Assembly: GCF_015352955.1 (NCBI RefSeq)
Contig: NZ_JACYOX010000030.1
Location: forward strand, 1-64,000
Length of the DNA: 64,000 bases
DNA from: Noviherbaspirillum soli
Lineage (GTDB): Bacteria > Pseudomonadota > Gammaproteobacteria > Burkholderiales > Burkholderiaceae_D
Reading direction: 5' to 3'
Shown: positions 8,547-17,381 of the stretch, one piece after another
Layout: each line of letters opens with the position of its first letter
How positions within the stretch are numbered: the first letter of the stretch is position 1
Translations under genes and position numbers: made by a program
Notes under the pieces: model-generated
Seen by the model: only the letters and a program-made list of their open reading frames with translations
Told to the model about the DNA's origin: nothing
Databases searched by the model: none

Positions 8547-9722
8547 ATGATCAAAGCTTCATGGGCCGGCTGGGCGCCGTTGGCGCTGTCGGGCCTGCTG
8601 GCCAATATGGTCGGCATAGGCATAGGCCGTTTTTCCTATGTGCCGCTGCTGCCGCTGATGATAGACGGCGGCTGGGCCAGCGCCAGCGGCGCGGCGCAAC
8701 TGGCGGCAGCCAACCTGATCGGCTATCTGCTGGGCGCGCTGGCCGCCCATCCGCTGGCGGTAAGGCTGGGCGGGTCAAGGGTGATACGCGGCGCGATGCT
8801 GGCGCTGCTCTTGAGCCTGCTGGGCTGCGCGCCGCAGCCGGCGCTGCCCTGGCTGTGGCTGTGGCGCTGCCTGGCCGGCGCCGCCGGCGGCGTGCTGATC
8901 ATCCTGGCTGCGCCGCATGTGCTGGGACGGGTGCCGGCCGCGATGCGGGGCCGCGCTGTCGGCATGGTGTTCGCCGGCATCGGCGTGGGCGCCGTGTTTT
9001 CCGGCTTCGTGGTGCCGGCCTTCGGCGCTAGCCGGCTGCAGGATGCCTGGCTGGCGCTGGCGGCCTGTTCGGCGCTGGCCATCCTGTATGCCTGGCCCAG
9101 GTTCGCCAGCGACGATCTGCCGCGTCCGGCCGCGGGCGGCTCGCTGCTGCCGCGCGGCGCGATGCTGGCGCTGCTGTGCGCCTATCCGCTCGATGCGATC
9201 GGCTATCTGCCGCATACGGTGTTCTGGGTGGAGTACCTGGTGCACGGCCTGTCGCTGCCAGCCACCGTGGGCGGCGCCTTCTGGGCCGTGTTCGGCGCCG
9301 GCGCGGCGCTCGGTCCGCTGCTGACGGGCATGGTGGCCGACCGCATCGGATTTCGCATGACCGTGGTGGGCTGCATGGCCTGCAAGGCCGCGGCGGTGGC
9401 GCTGCCGCTGCTGTCGGCCTCCTTGCCGGCGCTGTTCGTGTCGTCCTTCATGGTGGGGGCCCTGACGCCCGGCCTGGTGGCCGTGGCCTCGGGCCGGGTG
9501 GTGGAAATCGTCGGGCCGGCCGCGCATCAGCGCAACTGGGCGATGATGACCTTCCTGTATGCGCTGATGCAGGCCCTGGGCGGCTATGCGATGGCGGCGC
9601 TGTACGGCGCGCTGCATTCCTTCAACCTGCTGTTCGCCATCGGCGCCTCGGTGCTGGCGCTGGCGGCATTGATTGCCGCACTGGGCGGCAGGGCCAGCAT
9701 GCAGGCCAGCGTTCGCGGCTGA
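8547..9722 (+). CDS. YbfB/YjiJ family MFS transporter
   Basis: A 391-residue membrane protein with about 12 helices. The beginning (LALSGLLANMVGIGIGRFSYVPLLP) is the signature of the YbfB/YjiJ branch of the major facilitator superfamily, whose substrates are not established. The start at 8547 (MIKASWAGW) is preceded by GGGGA; the leader just upstream carries three 9-bp copies of a CAAGTACAA-type tandem repeat (about 8500-8531). The gene converges on the FadR-type regulator gene, with only 34 bp between the two stops and no convincing terminator. Confidence 0.82.
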   Translation: MIKASWAGWAPLALSGLLANMVGIGIGRFSYVPLLPLMIDGGWASASGAAQLAAANLIGYLLGALAAHPLAVRLGGSRVIRGAMLALLLSLLGCAPQPALPWLWLWRCLAGAAGGVLIILAAPHVLGRVPAAMRGRAVGMVFAGIGVGAVFSGFVVPAFGASRLQDAWLALAACSALAILYAWPRFASDDLPRPAAGGSLLPRGAMLALLCAYPLDAIGYLPHTVFWVEYLVHGLSLPATVGGAFWAVFGAGAALGPLLTGMVADRIGFRMTVVGCMACKAAAVALPLLSASLPALFVSSFMVGALTPGLVAVASGRVVEIVGPAAHQRNWAMMTFLYALMQALGGYAMAALYGALHSFNLLFAIGASVLALAALIAALGGRASMQASVRG

Positions 9723-9756
9723 TCGCGGCCTGTCACGATGCGTGTCACAACGCCTG

Positions 9757-10467
9757 TCACGACCACTCCTGGCGATTGCTTTCCACCCAGCGGACCTGCG
9801 ATGCGTGCAGGTGCATGCGCATCGCGGCCAGGGCGTCGAGCGCGTCGCGGCGCTGCAGGGCGCCCAGGATGGCTTCATGTTCGCGCAGCGCCTCGTTCCA
9901 GGTCTGGCTGCTCTCGGAGCGCACCCGCAGCTGCGATGAAATCGGGCTGTGCCGCTCGTCGAACAATTCCCGCACCAGCCTCTCCAGCACCGAGTTGCCC
10001 GTCATGCCGGCAATGAGCAGATGAAATTCGCGGTCGTGCGCGAGGGGAGAGCGGTTCTGCACGATGGCCGAGCGCATGTCCTTCAATGCGCGCTGCAGGG
10101 CAGCCAGCGCTTCCTCCGTCACGCGGGCAGAGGCAAGCATGACCACCGTGCCTTCCAGCGCCGCGCGGGCCTGCATCAGTTCGGTCGGGCTTTCGCCCAT
10201 CGCGGCGGTGGCATGCGGCGCCTGCTCCAGCGGCGCGCACACATAGACGCCGGCTCCCATGCGCACCTCGACGCTGCCTTCGACTTCCAGCGCAATCAGG
10301 GCCTCGCGCACCGACGGCCGGGAGACGCCCAACTGCTGCGCCAGGTCGCGTTCCGGCGGCAGCCGTGAGCCCATCGGGAAGTTGCCTTCCCGGATGAGGG
10401 TTCGTATCTGGTCGGCGATCTGCTGGTACAGGCGCCTGTTGTCTATCTGCTTGAGCTGTTCGAGCAT
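9757..10467 (-). CDS. FadR-subfamily GntR transcriptional regulator (predicted sugar-acid repressor)
   Basis: A 236-residue regulator. Residues about 10-75 are a GntR winged helix (YQQIADQIRTLIREGNF, then LAQQLGVSRPSVREALIALE); residues about 95-230 are an FCD ligand domain with metal-type residues in HDREFHLLIAG and the terminal HEAIL and HLHA helices. The start at 10467 was chosen because AGGAGGAA lies eight bases upstream; the 40 codons further upstream include the operator region and are not credible protein. It is divergent from the sugar-acid transport and catabolism operon, and two TTGG-N5-CCAA palindromes in the shared promoter region are likely its own targets. Repression relieved by a pathway intermediate is inferred from relatives such as UxuR/ExuR and DgoR. 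Confidence 0.88.
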   Translation of the reverse strand: MLEQLKQIDNRRLYQQIADQIRTLIREGNFPMGSRLPPERDLAQQLGVSRPSVREALIALEVEGSVEVRMGAGVYVCAPLEQAPHATAAMGESPTELMQARAALEGTVVMLASARVTEEALAALQRALKDMRSAIVQNRSPLAHDREFHLLIAGMTGNSVLERLVRELFDERHSPISSQLRVRSESSQTWNEALREHEAILGALQRRDALDALAAMRMHLHASQVRWVESNRQEWS

Positions 10468-10505
10468 GTGCTGTTCCTCCTGCGGTCTGGCAAGGATAAT
10501 CCAAA

Positions 10506-10518
10506 TTGGTCTTACCAA
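10506..10518. promoter_or_regulatory. Operator palindrome 1 for the FadR-type regulator
   Basis: TTGGTCTTACCAA is a perfect 5+5 palindrome with a 3-base centre, of the TTGG-N5-CCAA type bound by FadR-subfamily regulators. It lies 38 bp upstream of the regulator's start. The flanks extend the match with operator 2 to 19 bases in inverted orientation (AATTGGYCTTACCAAGGAT). Confidence 0.7.
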
Positions 10519-10599
10519 GGATTTTGTTTTCCAGGAATTTCCGATGATTTTCCAATACTCCTCGAATTGAGCTTGCGTTTTCTGCATAAATCGTTATCC

Positions 10600-10612
10600 T
10601 TGGTAAGGCCAA
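10600..10612. promoter_or_regulatory. Operator palindrome 2 for the FadR-type regulator
   Basis: TTGGTAAGGCCAA repeats operator 1 in inverted orientation with one base changed. It lies 63 bp upstream of the first permease gene. The two centres are 94 bp apart, close to nine helical turns, which would place bound dimers on the same DNA face. Confidence 0.7.
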
Positions 10613-10675
10613 TTACAAGAAAACGGTAAAGAGGCCTGACCGAAGAAATGTTCGGAGCAGGCATGGAGACAAGAC

Positions 10676-11359
10676 ATGCGATACGAATTCGACTTCAGCG
10701 CGCCGCTGAGCTACTGGCCCGACTTTGTCGCCGGCGCGGCGACCACGCTCGGCCTGTCCCTGGCCGCCACGGTATTCGGCTTCCTGCTGGGCGTCCTGTG
10801 CGCCCTGGGCACAACCGGCCGATCCGCCTGGCTGGCCCGCCTGTGCGGCATCTATGTCGAGGCGATACGCAATACGCCGCTCCTGGTGCAGATCTTCATC
10901 GTCTACTTTGGCCTGGCTTCGGTCGGTGTCAAGGTCGATGCCTTTACCGCTGCAACGGCGGCGCTGGTGATCAATGTCGGCGCCTATACCGCCGAAATCG
11001 TGCGTGCCGGCATCAACTCGATTCATCCGGGGCAGCTGGAAGCGGCGGAATGCCTGGGGCTGTCGCGGCTGCAGGTCCTCACCCGCATCGTTCTTCCGCC
11101 CGCCATCGAGCGCGTCTATCCCGCGCTGACCAGCCAGTATGTGCTGCTTATGCTGGCTTCCTCGATCACCTCGCAGATCTCGGCCGAGGAACTGACGGCG
11201 GTGGCGAACCGGATCCAGTCCGACACCTTCCGCTCGGTGGAAACCTACCTGATCGTCGCGGCGGCTTACCTGGTGCTGTCGCTGGTGATGCGCCTGGTGT
11301 TCTGGGGCGCCAGCTATATCGCTTTTCCGCGCCGGCGCCGCATCGGCACGCCAATCTGA
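10676..11359 (+). CDS. ABC transporter permease, polar amino acid (HisQ/HisM) type
   Basis: A 227-residue inner-membrane permease with the HisM/GlnP-type motif GAYTAEIVRAGINSIHPGQLEAAECLGLSRLQ in the middle (EAA loop that docks the ATPase). The family normally imports polar amino acids. It is the first gene of an operon whose enzymes degrade hexonates, so the substrate is more likely a sugar acid. GGAG lies seven bases before the ATG. The second permease begins 11 bp downstream, giving a heterodimeric channel. Confidence 0.88.
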   Translation: MRYEFDFSAPLSYWPDFVAGAATTLGLSLAATVFGFLLGVLCALGTTGRSAWLARLCGIYVEAIRNTPLLVQIFIVYFGLASVGVKVDAFTAATAALVINVGAYTAEIVRAGINSIHPGQLEAAECLGLSRLQVLTRIVLPPAIERVYPALTSQYVLLMLASSITSQISAEELTAVANRIQSDTFRSVETYLIVAAAYLVLSLVMRLVFWGASYIAFPRRRRIGTPI

Positions 11360-11370
11360 AGGGCGCCATC

Positions 11371-12021
11371 ATGTCTCTGCTCACCGGACCGCAATTGCAA
11401 TTTTTGTTTCAGGGCCTGTCATGGACCGTGGTGCTGTCGGTCATGGCCTTCATCGGCGGCGGCCTGCTGGGGTTCGCGGTGGCCATACTGCGGGTCTATG
11501 GCCCGGCGCCCGTGCGCAACCTGACCATGCTGTATATCAAGCTGGTGCAGGGCACGCCGCTGCTGGTGCTGCTGTCGCTGGCCTATTTCGGCCTGCCGAC
11601 CCTGGGCCTGCGCATCGAGCCGCTGACTGCTGCCGGCCTGGGGCTGAGCATCTACGTATCGGCCTACCTCGGCGAGATCTGGCGCGGCTGCATCGAATCC
11701 GTGCCGCGCACCCAGAATGAAGCGGCCGAATGCCTGGCGCTGAACTGGCGGCAGCGGCTGGCGCATGTGATCCTGCCGCAGGCAATGCGCATCGCCACCC
11801 CGCCCACCGTCGGCTTCATGGTGCAGATCGTGAAGAACACCTCGCTGGCTTCGGCGATCGGCTTCGTCGAGCTGGCGCGGGCAGGGCAGGTGATCAACAA
11901 CGCGACCTTCAAGCCCTTCATCACCTTCATGGTCATCGCGGCGCTCTACTTCGTCCTCTGTTATCCGCTGTCGGTATGGAGCCGTCGCCTCGAAAGGAAA
12001 TTCCATGTCGCAAATCGTTAA
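11371..12021 (+). CDS. ABC transporter permease, polar amino acid type (second subunit)
   Basis: A 216-residue membrane protein paralogous to its upstream neighbour, with the loop motif [19 protein letters not shown] and [13 protein letters not shown]. It presumably pairs with the first permease in the inner membrane. The start at 11371 ([18 protein letters not shown]) was taken as the first ATG after the upstream stop; the open frame extends farther back only as a shadow of the first permease gene. The 3' end overlaps the most upstream start of the ATPase gene by 17 bp. Confidence 0.88.
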   Translation: MSLLTGPQLQFLFQGLSWTVVLSVMAFIGGGLLGFAVAILRVYGPAPVRNLTMLYIKLVQGTPLLVLLSLAYFGLPTLGLRIEPLTAAGLGLSIYVSAYLGEIWRGCIESVPRTQNEAAECLALNWRQRLAHVILPQAMRIATPPTVGFMVQIVKNTSLASAIGFVELARAGQVINNATFKPFITFMVIAALYFVLCYPLSVWSRRLERKFHVANR

Positions 12022-12817
12022 TCCCGCATCCGTCATCAACAGTGCCGATTCCATGCCAGGGCCAAACGGCGCTTCCAGGGGAAATCTGATGCCGCCTATC
12101 GTCAGGGTCGACGCGATTTCGAAGAGCTTCGGCGCCAACCGGGTGCTGGATGGCGTGTCGTTCAATGTCGCCAAGGGCTCGGTGGTGGCCATCATCGGCC
12201 GCAGCGGCTCCGGCAAGAGCACGGCGCTGCGCTGCATCGACCGGCTGGAAACGGTGGACGCAGGCCGGATCGACGTCTGCGGCCATGACATCACCTCGCC
12301 CAGGCTGGACCTGCAGCAGCTGCGGCGCGATGTCGGCATCGTCTTCCAGAGCTATAACCTGTTCCCGCACATGACCGTGGAGCAGAACATCATGCTGGCG
12401 CCGCGGCTCGTGCTGAAACTCGGGAAGGCCGAACTGCGGGAACGCGCCCGCATGGTGCTGGCCCAGGTCGGCCTGGCCGACAAGGCCGATGCCTATCCTT
12501 CCCAGCTGTCGGGCGGCCAGCAGCAGAGGGTGGCGATTGCCCGCTCGCTGGCGATGTCGCCGCAGGTCATGCTGTTCGACGAAGTGACCTCGGCGCTCGA
12601 CCCCGAGCTCACCGGCGAGGTGCTGCGGGTGATGGAAAAGCTCGCCGCCGACGGCATGACCATGATCCTTGTCACCCATGAAATGGGATTCGCGCGCAAG
12701 GTGGCCGAGGAGGTGATCTTCATGCATCGCGGCAAGGTCTGGGAGCAGGGGGCAGGCGCAATGCTGGATGCCCCCAGGACCGAGGAACTGCACAACTTCG
12801 TCGCCAGCGGCCTGTAG
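12005..12817 (+). CDS. ABC transporter ATP-binding protein, polar amino acid type
   Basis: Cytoplasmic ATPase of the importer, 270 residues if started at 12005. Walker A is GRSGSGKST, the signature LSGGQQQR, Walker [12 protein letters not shown], and the H-loop [10 protein letters not shown]. Two starts are possible: 12005 (AAAGGAAA upstream, overlapping the permease) and 12090 ([10 protein letters not shown], with AGGGGAAA upstream). The shorter form, 242 residues, matches the family's usual length, so the first 28 residues may be untranslated leader or a short extension. Confidence 0.9.
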   Translation: MSQIVNPASVINSADSMPGPNGASRGNLMPPIVRVDAISKSFGANRVLDGVSFNVAKGSVVAIIGRSGSGKSTALRCIDRLETVDAGRIDVCGHDITSPRLDLQQLRRDVGIVFQSYNLFPHMTVEQNIMLAPRLVLKLGKAELRERARMVLAQVGLADKADAYPSQLSGGQQQRVAIARSLAMSPQVMLFDEVTSALDPELTGEVLRVMEKLAADGMTMILVTHEMGFARKVAEEVIFMHRGKVWEQGAGAMLDAPRTEELHNFVASGL

Positions 12818-12869
12818 CGCCGGGCAGCGGTCAAATTTTCAGCAAATCAAACGTTCAGGAGACAGCACC

Positions 12870-13643
12870 ATGCATCAACCTTCCCGCTTTCTGCGCAGCC
12901 TGATGGCTGCCGCCATCGTTGTCGGCTTTGCCGGCGTGTCCACCGCCGCCCGCGCCGACCTGCTCGACGATGTGCGCGCCGCCAAGAAGATCCGCGTCGC
13001 CATCGACCTCGGTTCGCCGCCGTTCGGCACCACCGACAGCGCGATGAACCCGACCGGTTCCGACGTCGAGACCGCGCGCCTGCTGGCCAAGGACCTGGGC
13101 GTGGCGCTCGAGATCGTGCCGACCACCGGCGCCAACCGCATTCCCTTCCTGCAGACCGGCAAGGCCGACGTGGTGATTTCCTCGCTGTCGGTGACGCCCG
13201 AACGCGAGAAGGTGATCGACTTCTCCACGCCGTACGCCAAGATCCAGGCCGTGGTCGCCGCGCCGAAGGCAGTGGCGGTGAAGAGCTTCGCCGACCTCGC
13301 CGGCAAGCGCGTGGCCACCGCGCGCGGCACCACCAACGACAAGATCGCCACCGAGGGCGCCAAGGGCGCGCAGATCGTGCGCTTCGACGATGACGCCACG
13401 CTGATCACCGCCATCACCAGCGGCCAGGTCGAAATCTTCGCCACCTCGCCCGCGATCGTGAAAACCGTCGCCGACAAGATGCCGGCGGCAGGCATCGAGT
13501 CCAAGTTCGTGATGAAGGAATTCCCGCTGGGTATCGGCGCGCGCAAGGGCGAGAACCGCATGCTGTCATGGATCAACGAGTGGGTGGCCAGGAACAACGG
13601 CAACGGCAGCCTGGCCACCATCTACACGCGCTTCCATGGTTAA
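12870..13643 (+). CDS. Periplasmic substrate-binding protein, amino-acid-binding (SBP_bac_3) type
   Basis: A 257-residue exported binding protein. Residues 1-31 are a signal peptide ending in ARA. The mature protein starts LLDDVRAAKKIRVAIDLGSPPFG, the typical family-3 opening, and contains LSVTPEREKVIDFSTPYA. In amino-acid binders a conserved arginine and aspartate hold the alpha-amino/carboxylate group; here TPERE and the GTTND segment occupy those places. The operon context points to a hexonate ligand such as L-galactonate. GGAGACAGC precedes the ATG. Confidence 0.87.
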   Translation: MHQPSRFLRSLMAAAIVVGFAGVSTAARADLLDDVRAAKKIRVAIDLGSPPFGTTDSAMNPTGSDVETARLLAKDLGVALEIVPTTGANRIPFLQTGKADVVISSLSVTPEREKVIDFSTPYAKIQAVVAAPKAVAVKSFADLAGKRVATARGTTNDKIATEGAKGAQIVRFDDDATLITAITSGQVEIFATSPAIVKTVADKMPAAGIESKFVMKEFPLGIGARKGENRMLSWINEWVARNNGNGSLATIYTRFHG

Positions 13644-13673
13644 GCGCGCATCCAACCCATACAAGGAAGCCAC

Positions 13674-14684
13674 ATGCTTACAGTGATTTGCGACACGCCG
13701 GGCATATTGCGCGCCGAGGAGCGCGCGATGCCGGAACGCGGCGAGGGCGAGGTGCTGGTGCGCGTCAAGCGCGTCGGCGTCTGCGGCACCGACCTGCACA
13801 TCTTCAGCGGGAACCAGCCCTACCTGAATTACCCGCGGGTCATGGGACACGAGTTTTCCGGCATCGTCGAGCAGGCGCCGCAGGGCAGCCGCCTGAAGGC
13901 CGGCGACACGGTCTACGTAATGCCCTACCTGTCCTGCGGCAAGTGCATCGCCTGCAGGCAGGGCAAGACCAACTGCTGCGTCAACATCCAGGTGCTGGGC
14001 GTGCATCGCGACGGCGCCTTCACCGAGTACCTGAGCCTGCCGGAACAGTTCGTCCACAAGGCCGACGGCGTGACGCTGGACCAGGCCGCGATGGTGGAGT
14101 TTCTTGCGATCGGCGCCCATGCGGTGCGCCGGGCCAACGTGCAGGCCGGCCAGCGCGTGCTGGTGGTGGGCGCCGGCCCGATCGGCATGGCGGCGATGAT
14201 CTTCGCCAGGCTGCGCGGCGCGACAGTCGTGGCGCTGGATGGCCGCGGCGACCGCCTGGCCTTCTGCAAGGCGCAGCTGGATGTCAGCGCCACGGTGCAG
14301 CTGGGAGACGACGACGAGCAGCAGCTGGCGGCGCTGACCGGCAATGAATTCTTCGACGTGGTGTTCGACGCCACCGGCAATCCGAAGGCGATGGAGCGCG
14401 GTTTCAAGTTTGTCGCCCATGCTGGCACCTACGTGCTCATTTCCGTGGTCGGCGCCACCATCAGCTTCTCGGACCCGGAATTCCACAAGCGGGAAACCAC
14501 GCTGCTGGGCAGCCGCAACGCCACGGTCGAGGACTTTGAAACCGTGCTCGCCGCGATGCGCGCCGGCCAGATTCCGGATGCCGCGCTCAATACCCACCGC
14601 ATCGCGCTGGCCGACGCGCCTGTCGAGTTCCCCAGGCTGCTCGACCCCGCCATGGGCGTGGTCAAGGCCATCGTGGAGTGCTGA
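13674..14684 (+). CDS. Zinc-dependent dehydrogenase, L-galactonate/L-gulonate 5-dehydrogenase-like (LgoD-like)
   Basis: A 336-residue medium-chain alcohol dehydrogenase. The catalytic zinc ligands are in GVCGTDLH and MGHEFSG, the four structural zinc cysteines in SCGKCIACRQGKTNC, and the NAD-binding motif is VVGAGPIG. The best functional fit is oxidation of L-galactonate to D-tagaturonate (or L-gulonate to fructuronate), because the next three genes encode the successive downstream steps. The sequence alone would also allow sorbitol or threonine dehydrogenase activity. The stop is five bases before the ATG of the next gene. Confidence 0.75.
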   Translation: MLTVICDTPGILRAEERAMPERGEGEVLVRVKRVGVCGTDLHIFSGNQPYLNYPRVMGHEFSGIVEQAPQGSRLKAGDTVYVMPYLSCGKCIACRQGKTNCCVNIQVLGVHRDGAFTEYLSLPEQFVHKADGVTLDQAAMVEFLAIGAHAVRRANVQAGQRVLVVGAGPIGMAAMIFARLRGATVVALDGRGDRLAFCKAQLDVSATVQLGDDDEQQLAALTGNEFFDVVFDATGNPKAMERGFKFVAHAGTYVLISVVGATISFSDPEFHKRETTLLGSRNATVEDFETVLAAMRAGQIPDAALNTHRIALADAPVEFPRLLDPAMGVVKAIVEC

Positions 14685-14689
14685 ACGTC

Positions 14690-15826
14690 ATGGCCCAGCC
14701 CATACTGCAGTTCGGCACCAGCCGCTTCCTGCAAGCCCATGTCGACCTGTTCGTCTCGGAAGCGCTGGCCGCCGGCGGGGTAGGCCAGGCGCTGGGCGGC
14801 ATCACGGTCGTGCAGACCACCGACAGCCCGGCCAGCGCGCAGCGGGTGGCCGCATTCGCCGCCGGGGATGGCTATCCGGTGCATGTCCGTGGCCTGCGCC
14901 ACGGCGAGCCGATCGACGCCCGCATCACCTGCCGCGCCGTGCGCGAGGCGCTGCAGGCCGATGCCGACTGGCCGCGCCTGCTGGAGGCGGTGGCCGGCGA
15001 AGTGCGCGTGATCGTCTCCAATACGGCCGACCGCGGCTACCGGCTCGACGAGCGTGACACCGCCGCCCTGATCAGCGCGCCAGGCCAGGTGCCGCGCAGC
15101 TTCCCCGCCAAGCTGCTGGTGCTGCTGCATCACCGCTGGCGCCATCTGCCCGATGCGCCGCTGTCCCTCTTTCCCTGCGAGCTGATCGAACGCAACGGCG
15201 ATACCCTGCGCGACCTGGTGGCGCAGCTTGCAAGCGACTGGCAATTGCCGGAAGCGTTCAGCCACTGGCTGCGCGCGCACTGCGTCTGGGCCAATTCGCT
15301 GGTCGACCGCATCGTTTCCGAATCGCTGCAGCCAGTGGGTGCAGTGGCCGAGCCGTATGCGCTGTGGGCCATCGAACGGCAGGAGCGCCTGGTGCTGCCT
15401 TGCCGGCATGACGCCATCATGCTGACCGACGATCTGGAACATTACGAGCGGCTCAAGCTGTTCCTGCTCAACGCCGGCCACAGCTACCTGGCCGAACGCT
15501 GGCTGCGCGGCGGCCGCGGCGCCGACGAGACCGTGCTGCAGGCCATGAACGATCCGGACATGCGCGCCGGGCTGGAAGCGCTCTGGCAGGAGGAAGTGCT
15601 GCCGCTGTTCGACGCGCTAGGCAAGGGCGCCGATGCAAGGGCTTACCTGGTCGAGCTGCGCGAGCGCCTGCTCAATCCCTATCTCGCGCATCGCCTTGCC
15701 GACATTGCGCAGAACCATGCGCAAAAGAAGCAGCGCCGTTTTGCGCCCGTGGTGGCGCTGGCCGGCGAGCTTGGCCTCGACCTGGCGCAGCCGCGCCTGC
15801 GCGCCGCGCTGGCAGCGCAGGACTGA
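14690..15826 (+). CDS. Mannitol-dehydrogenase-family oxidoreductase, tagaturonate reductase (UxaB)/fructuronate reductase-like
   Basis: A 378-residue NAD-dependent long-chain polyol dehydrogenase. The N-terminal QFGTSRFLQAHVDLFVSEA and VSNTADRGY segments are the nucleotide-binding and conserved motifs, and FPCELIERNG with AHCVWANSLVDRIV forms the catalytic region. The family converts D-tagaturonate to D-altronate (UxaB) or D-fructuronate to D-mannonate (UxuB). The following uxaA (altronate dehydratase) favours tagaturonate reductase. The ATG at 14690 has GGAG 12 bp upstream inside the previous gene; GTG 14678 is an alternative four codons earlier. Confidence 0.82.
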   Translation: MAQPILQFGTSRFLQAHVDLFVSEALAAGGVGQALGGITVVQTTDSPASAQRVAAFAAGDGYPVHVRGLRHGEPIDARITCRAVREALQADADWPRLLEAVAGEVRVIVSNTADRGYRLDERDTAALISAPGQVPRSFPAKLLVLLHHRWRHLPDAPLSLFPCELIERNGDTLRDLVAQLASDWQLPEAFSHWLRAHCVWANSLVDRIVSESLQPVGAVAEPYALWAIERQERLVLPCRHDAIMLTDDLEHYERLKLFLLNAGHSYLAERWLRGGRGADETVLQAMNDPDMRAGLEALWQEEVLPLFDALGKGADARAYLVELRERLLNPYLAHRLADIAQNHAQKKQRRFAPVVALAGELGLDLAQPRLRAALAAQD

Positions 15827-15845
15827 TCGCCTTTCTTTTCGAGTC

Positions 15846-17381
15846 ATGACAATGAACGCCGAATCCATGCTGCTCCTCCGCCTGAGCGAAACCGACAACG
15901 TGGCTGTCGCCAGGGCCGACCTGGCGCCCGGCCACGCAGTGATGCCCGACAGCCTGCCCATTACCCTGCGCGATGCCGTCCCGGCGGGCCACAAGGTCGC
16001 CATTGCCGCCATCGATGCCGGCGCCGCGGTGTTCAAGTACGGCCAGGTGATCGGCGTGGCAAGCCGCCCGATTGCGCCGGGCGAGCATGTGCATGTGCAC
16101 AACGTCGACATGGTCGCCTCGGCGGCCGGGCATGACGCCGGCAGCGCCTTTGCGCCGGTCGAGCCGATGCATCCGGCGGCCACCTTCCTGGGCTTCGTGC
16201 GCGCCGATGGCCGGGTCGGCACCCGCAACTACCTGGGCGTGATCTCCAGCGTCAATTGCTCGGCCACGGTCTGCCGGCATATCGCGCGCGCCATCGAGGA
16301 GCGGGCGCTGCGCGACTTCCCGAACGTCGATGGCGTGGTGGCCATCACTCACGGCAGCGGATGCGGCATGTCCGGTTCGGGCGAAGGCATCGAGCTGCTG
16401 CGGCGCACGCTGCGCGGTTACGCCGACCATCCCAATTTCGCCGGCGTGCTGCTGGTCGGCCTCGGCTGCGAGGTCAACCAGCTCGCGCCCCTGGTCGAGA
16501 CGCTGAATGCGCGCGAGCCCGGCCTGTTCGCCTCGCTGACGATCCAGGAAGAGGGCGGCACCCGCGAAGCCATCGATGCCGGCGTGGAAGCGCTGCGCGC
16601 GATGCTGCCGATCGCAAACCGCGCCAGCCGCACCGAGGCCAGCGCCAGCCATCTGACGGTGGGCCTGCAGTGCGGCGGCTCGGACGGCTATTCCGGCATC
16701 ACCGCCAACCCGGCGCTGGGCGCGGCGGTCGATTTGCTGGTGCGCCATGGCGGCACGGCCATCCTGTCCGAGACACCCGAGATCTATGGCGCCGAGCACC
16801 TGCTGACCGTGCGCGCCGCCTCGCCCGCGGTGGCCGGCAAGCTGATGGACAGGCTGCGCTGGTGGGAAGACTACACCCGCCTGCACGGCGGCGACATGAA
16901 CAACAATCCCTCGCCCGGCAACAAGGCGGGCGGCATCACCACCATCCTCGAGAAGTCGCTGGGCGCGGTGGCCAAGGCCGGCAGCACCGGACTGATGGAG
17001 GTCGTCGAATATGCCGAGCCGGTCACGGCGCACGGACTGGTCTTCATGGATACGCCGGGCTACGATCCGGTGTCGGCCACCGGGCAGGTCGCCGGCGGCG
17101 CCAACCTGATCTGCTTCACCACCGGACGCGGCTCGACCTACGGCTGCAAGCCCGCGCCCTCGCTGAAGCTGGCCACCAACTCAGCCCTGTTCCGGCGCAT
17201 GAGCATGGACATGGACTTCGATTGCGGCGGCATCCTCGATGGCGAGCTCAGCATTGCCGAGGCAGGCCGGCGGTTTTTCGAGCTGATGCTGGCCACCGCT
17301 TCCGGCCGCCGCAGCAGGAGCGAGGAGCATGGCATGGGCGACAATGAATTCCTTCCATGGCAGATCGGAGCCGTAATGTGA
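15846..17381 (+). CDS. uxaA: Altronate dehydratase, UxaA/GarD family
   Basis: A 511-residue enzyme containing both parts of the family: an N-terminal SAF domain (residues about 10-90, HKVAIAAIDAGAAVFKYGQVIG and EHVHVHNVD) and the large UxaA catalytic domain from about 110 (RADGRVGTRNYLGVISSVNCSAT, THGSGCGMSG, GLQCGGSDGYSG, TPGYDPVSATGQVAGG). It dehydrates D-altronate to 2-keto-3-deoxygluconate in the cytoplasm with an Fe or Mn ion. Galactarate dehydratase (GarD) is the alternative, but the upstream reductase and downstream KDG kinase make altronate the coherent substrate. The stop overlaps the probable GTG start of the kinase. Confidence 0.88.
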   Translation: MTMNAESMLLLRLSETDNVAVARADLAPGHAVMPDSLPITLRDAVPAGHKVAIAAIDAGAAVFKYGQVIGVASRPIAPGEHVHVHNVDMVASAAGHDAGSAFAPVEPMHPAATFLGFVRADGRVGTRNYLGVISSVNCSATVCRHIARAIEERALRDFPNVDGVVAITHGSGCGMSGSGEGIELLRRTLRGYADHPNFAGVLLVGLGCEVNQLAPLVETLNAREPGLFASLTIQEEGGTREAIDAGVEALRAMLPIANRASRTEASASHLTVGLQCGGSDGYSGITANPALGAAVDLLVRHGGTAILSETPEIYGAEHLLTVRAASPAVAGKLMDRLRWWEDYTRLHGGDMNNNPSPGNKAGGITTILEKSLGAVAKAGSTGLMEVVEYAEPVTAHGLVFMDTPGYDPVSATGQVAGGANLICFTTGRGSTYGCKPAPSLKLATNSALFRRMSMDMDFDCGGILDGELSIAEAGRRFFELMLATASGRRSRSEEHGMGDNEFLPWQIGAVM

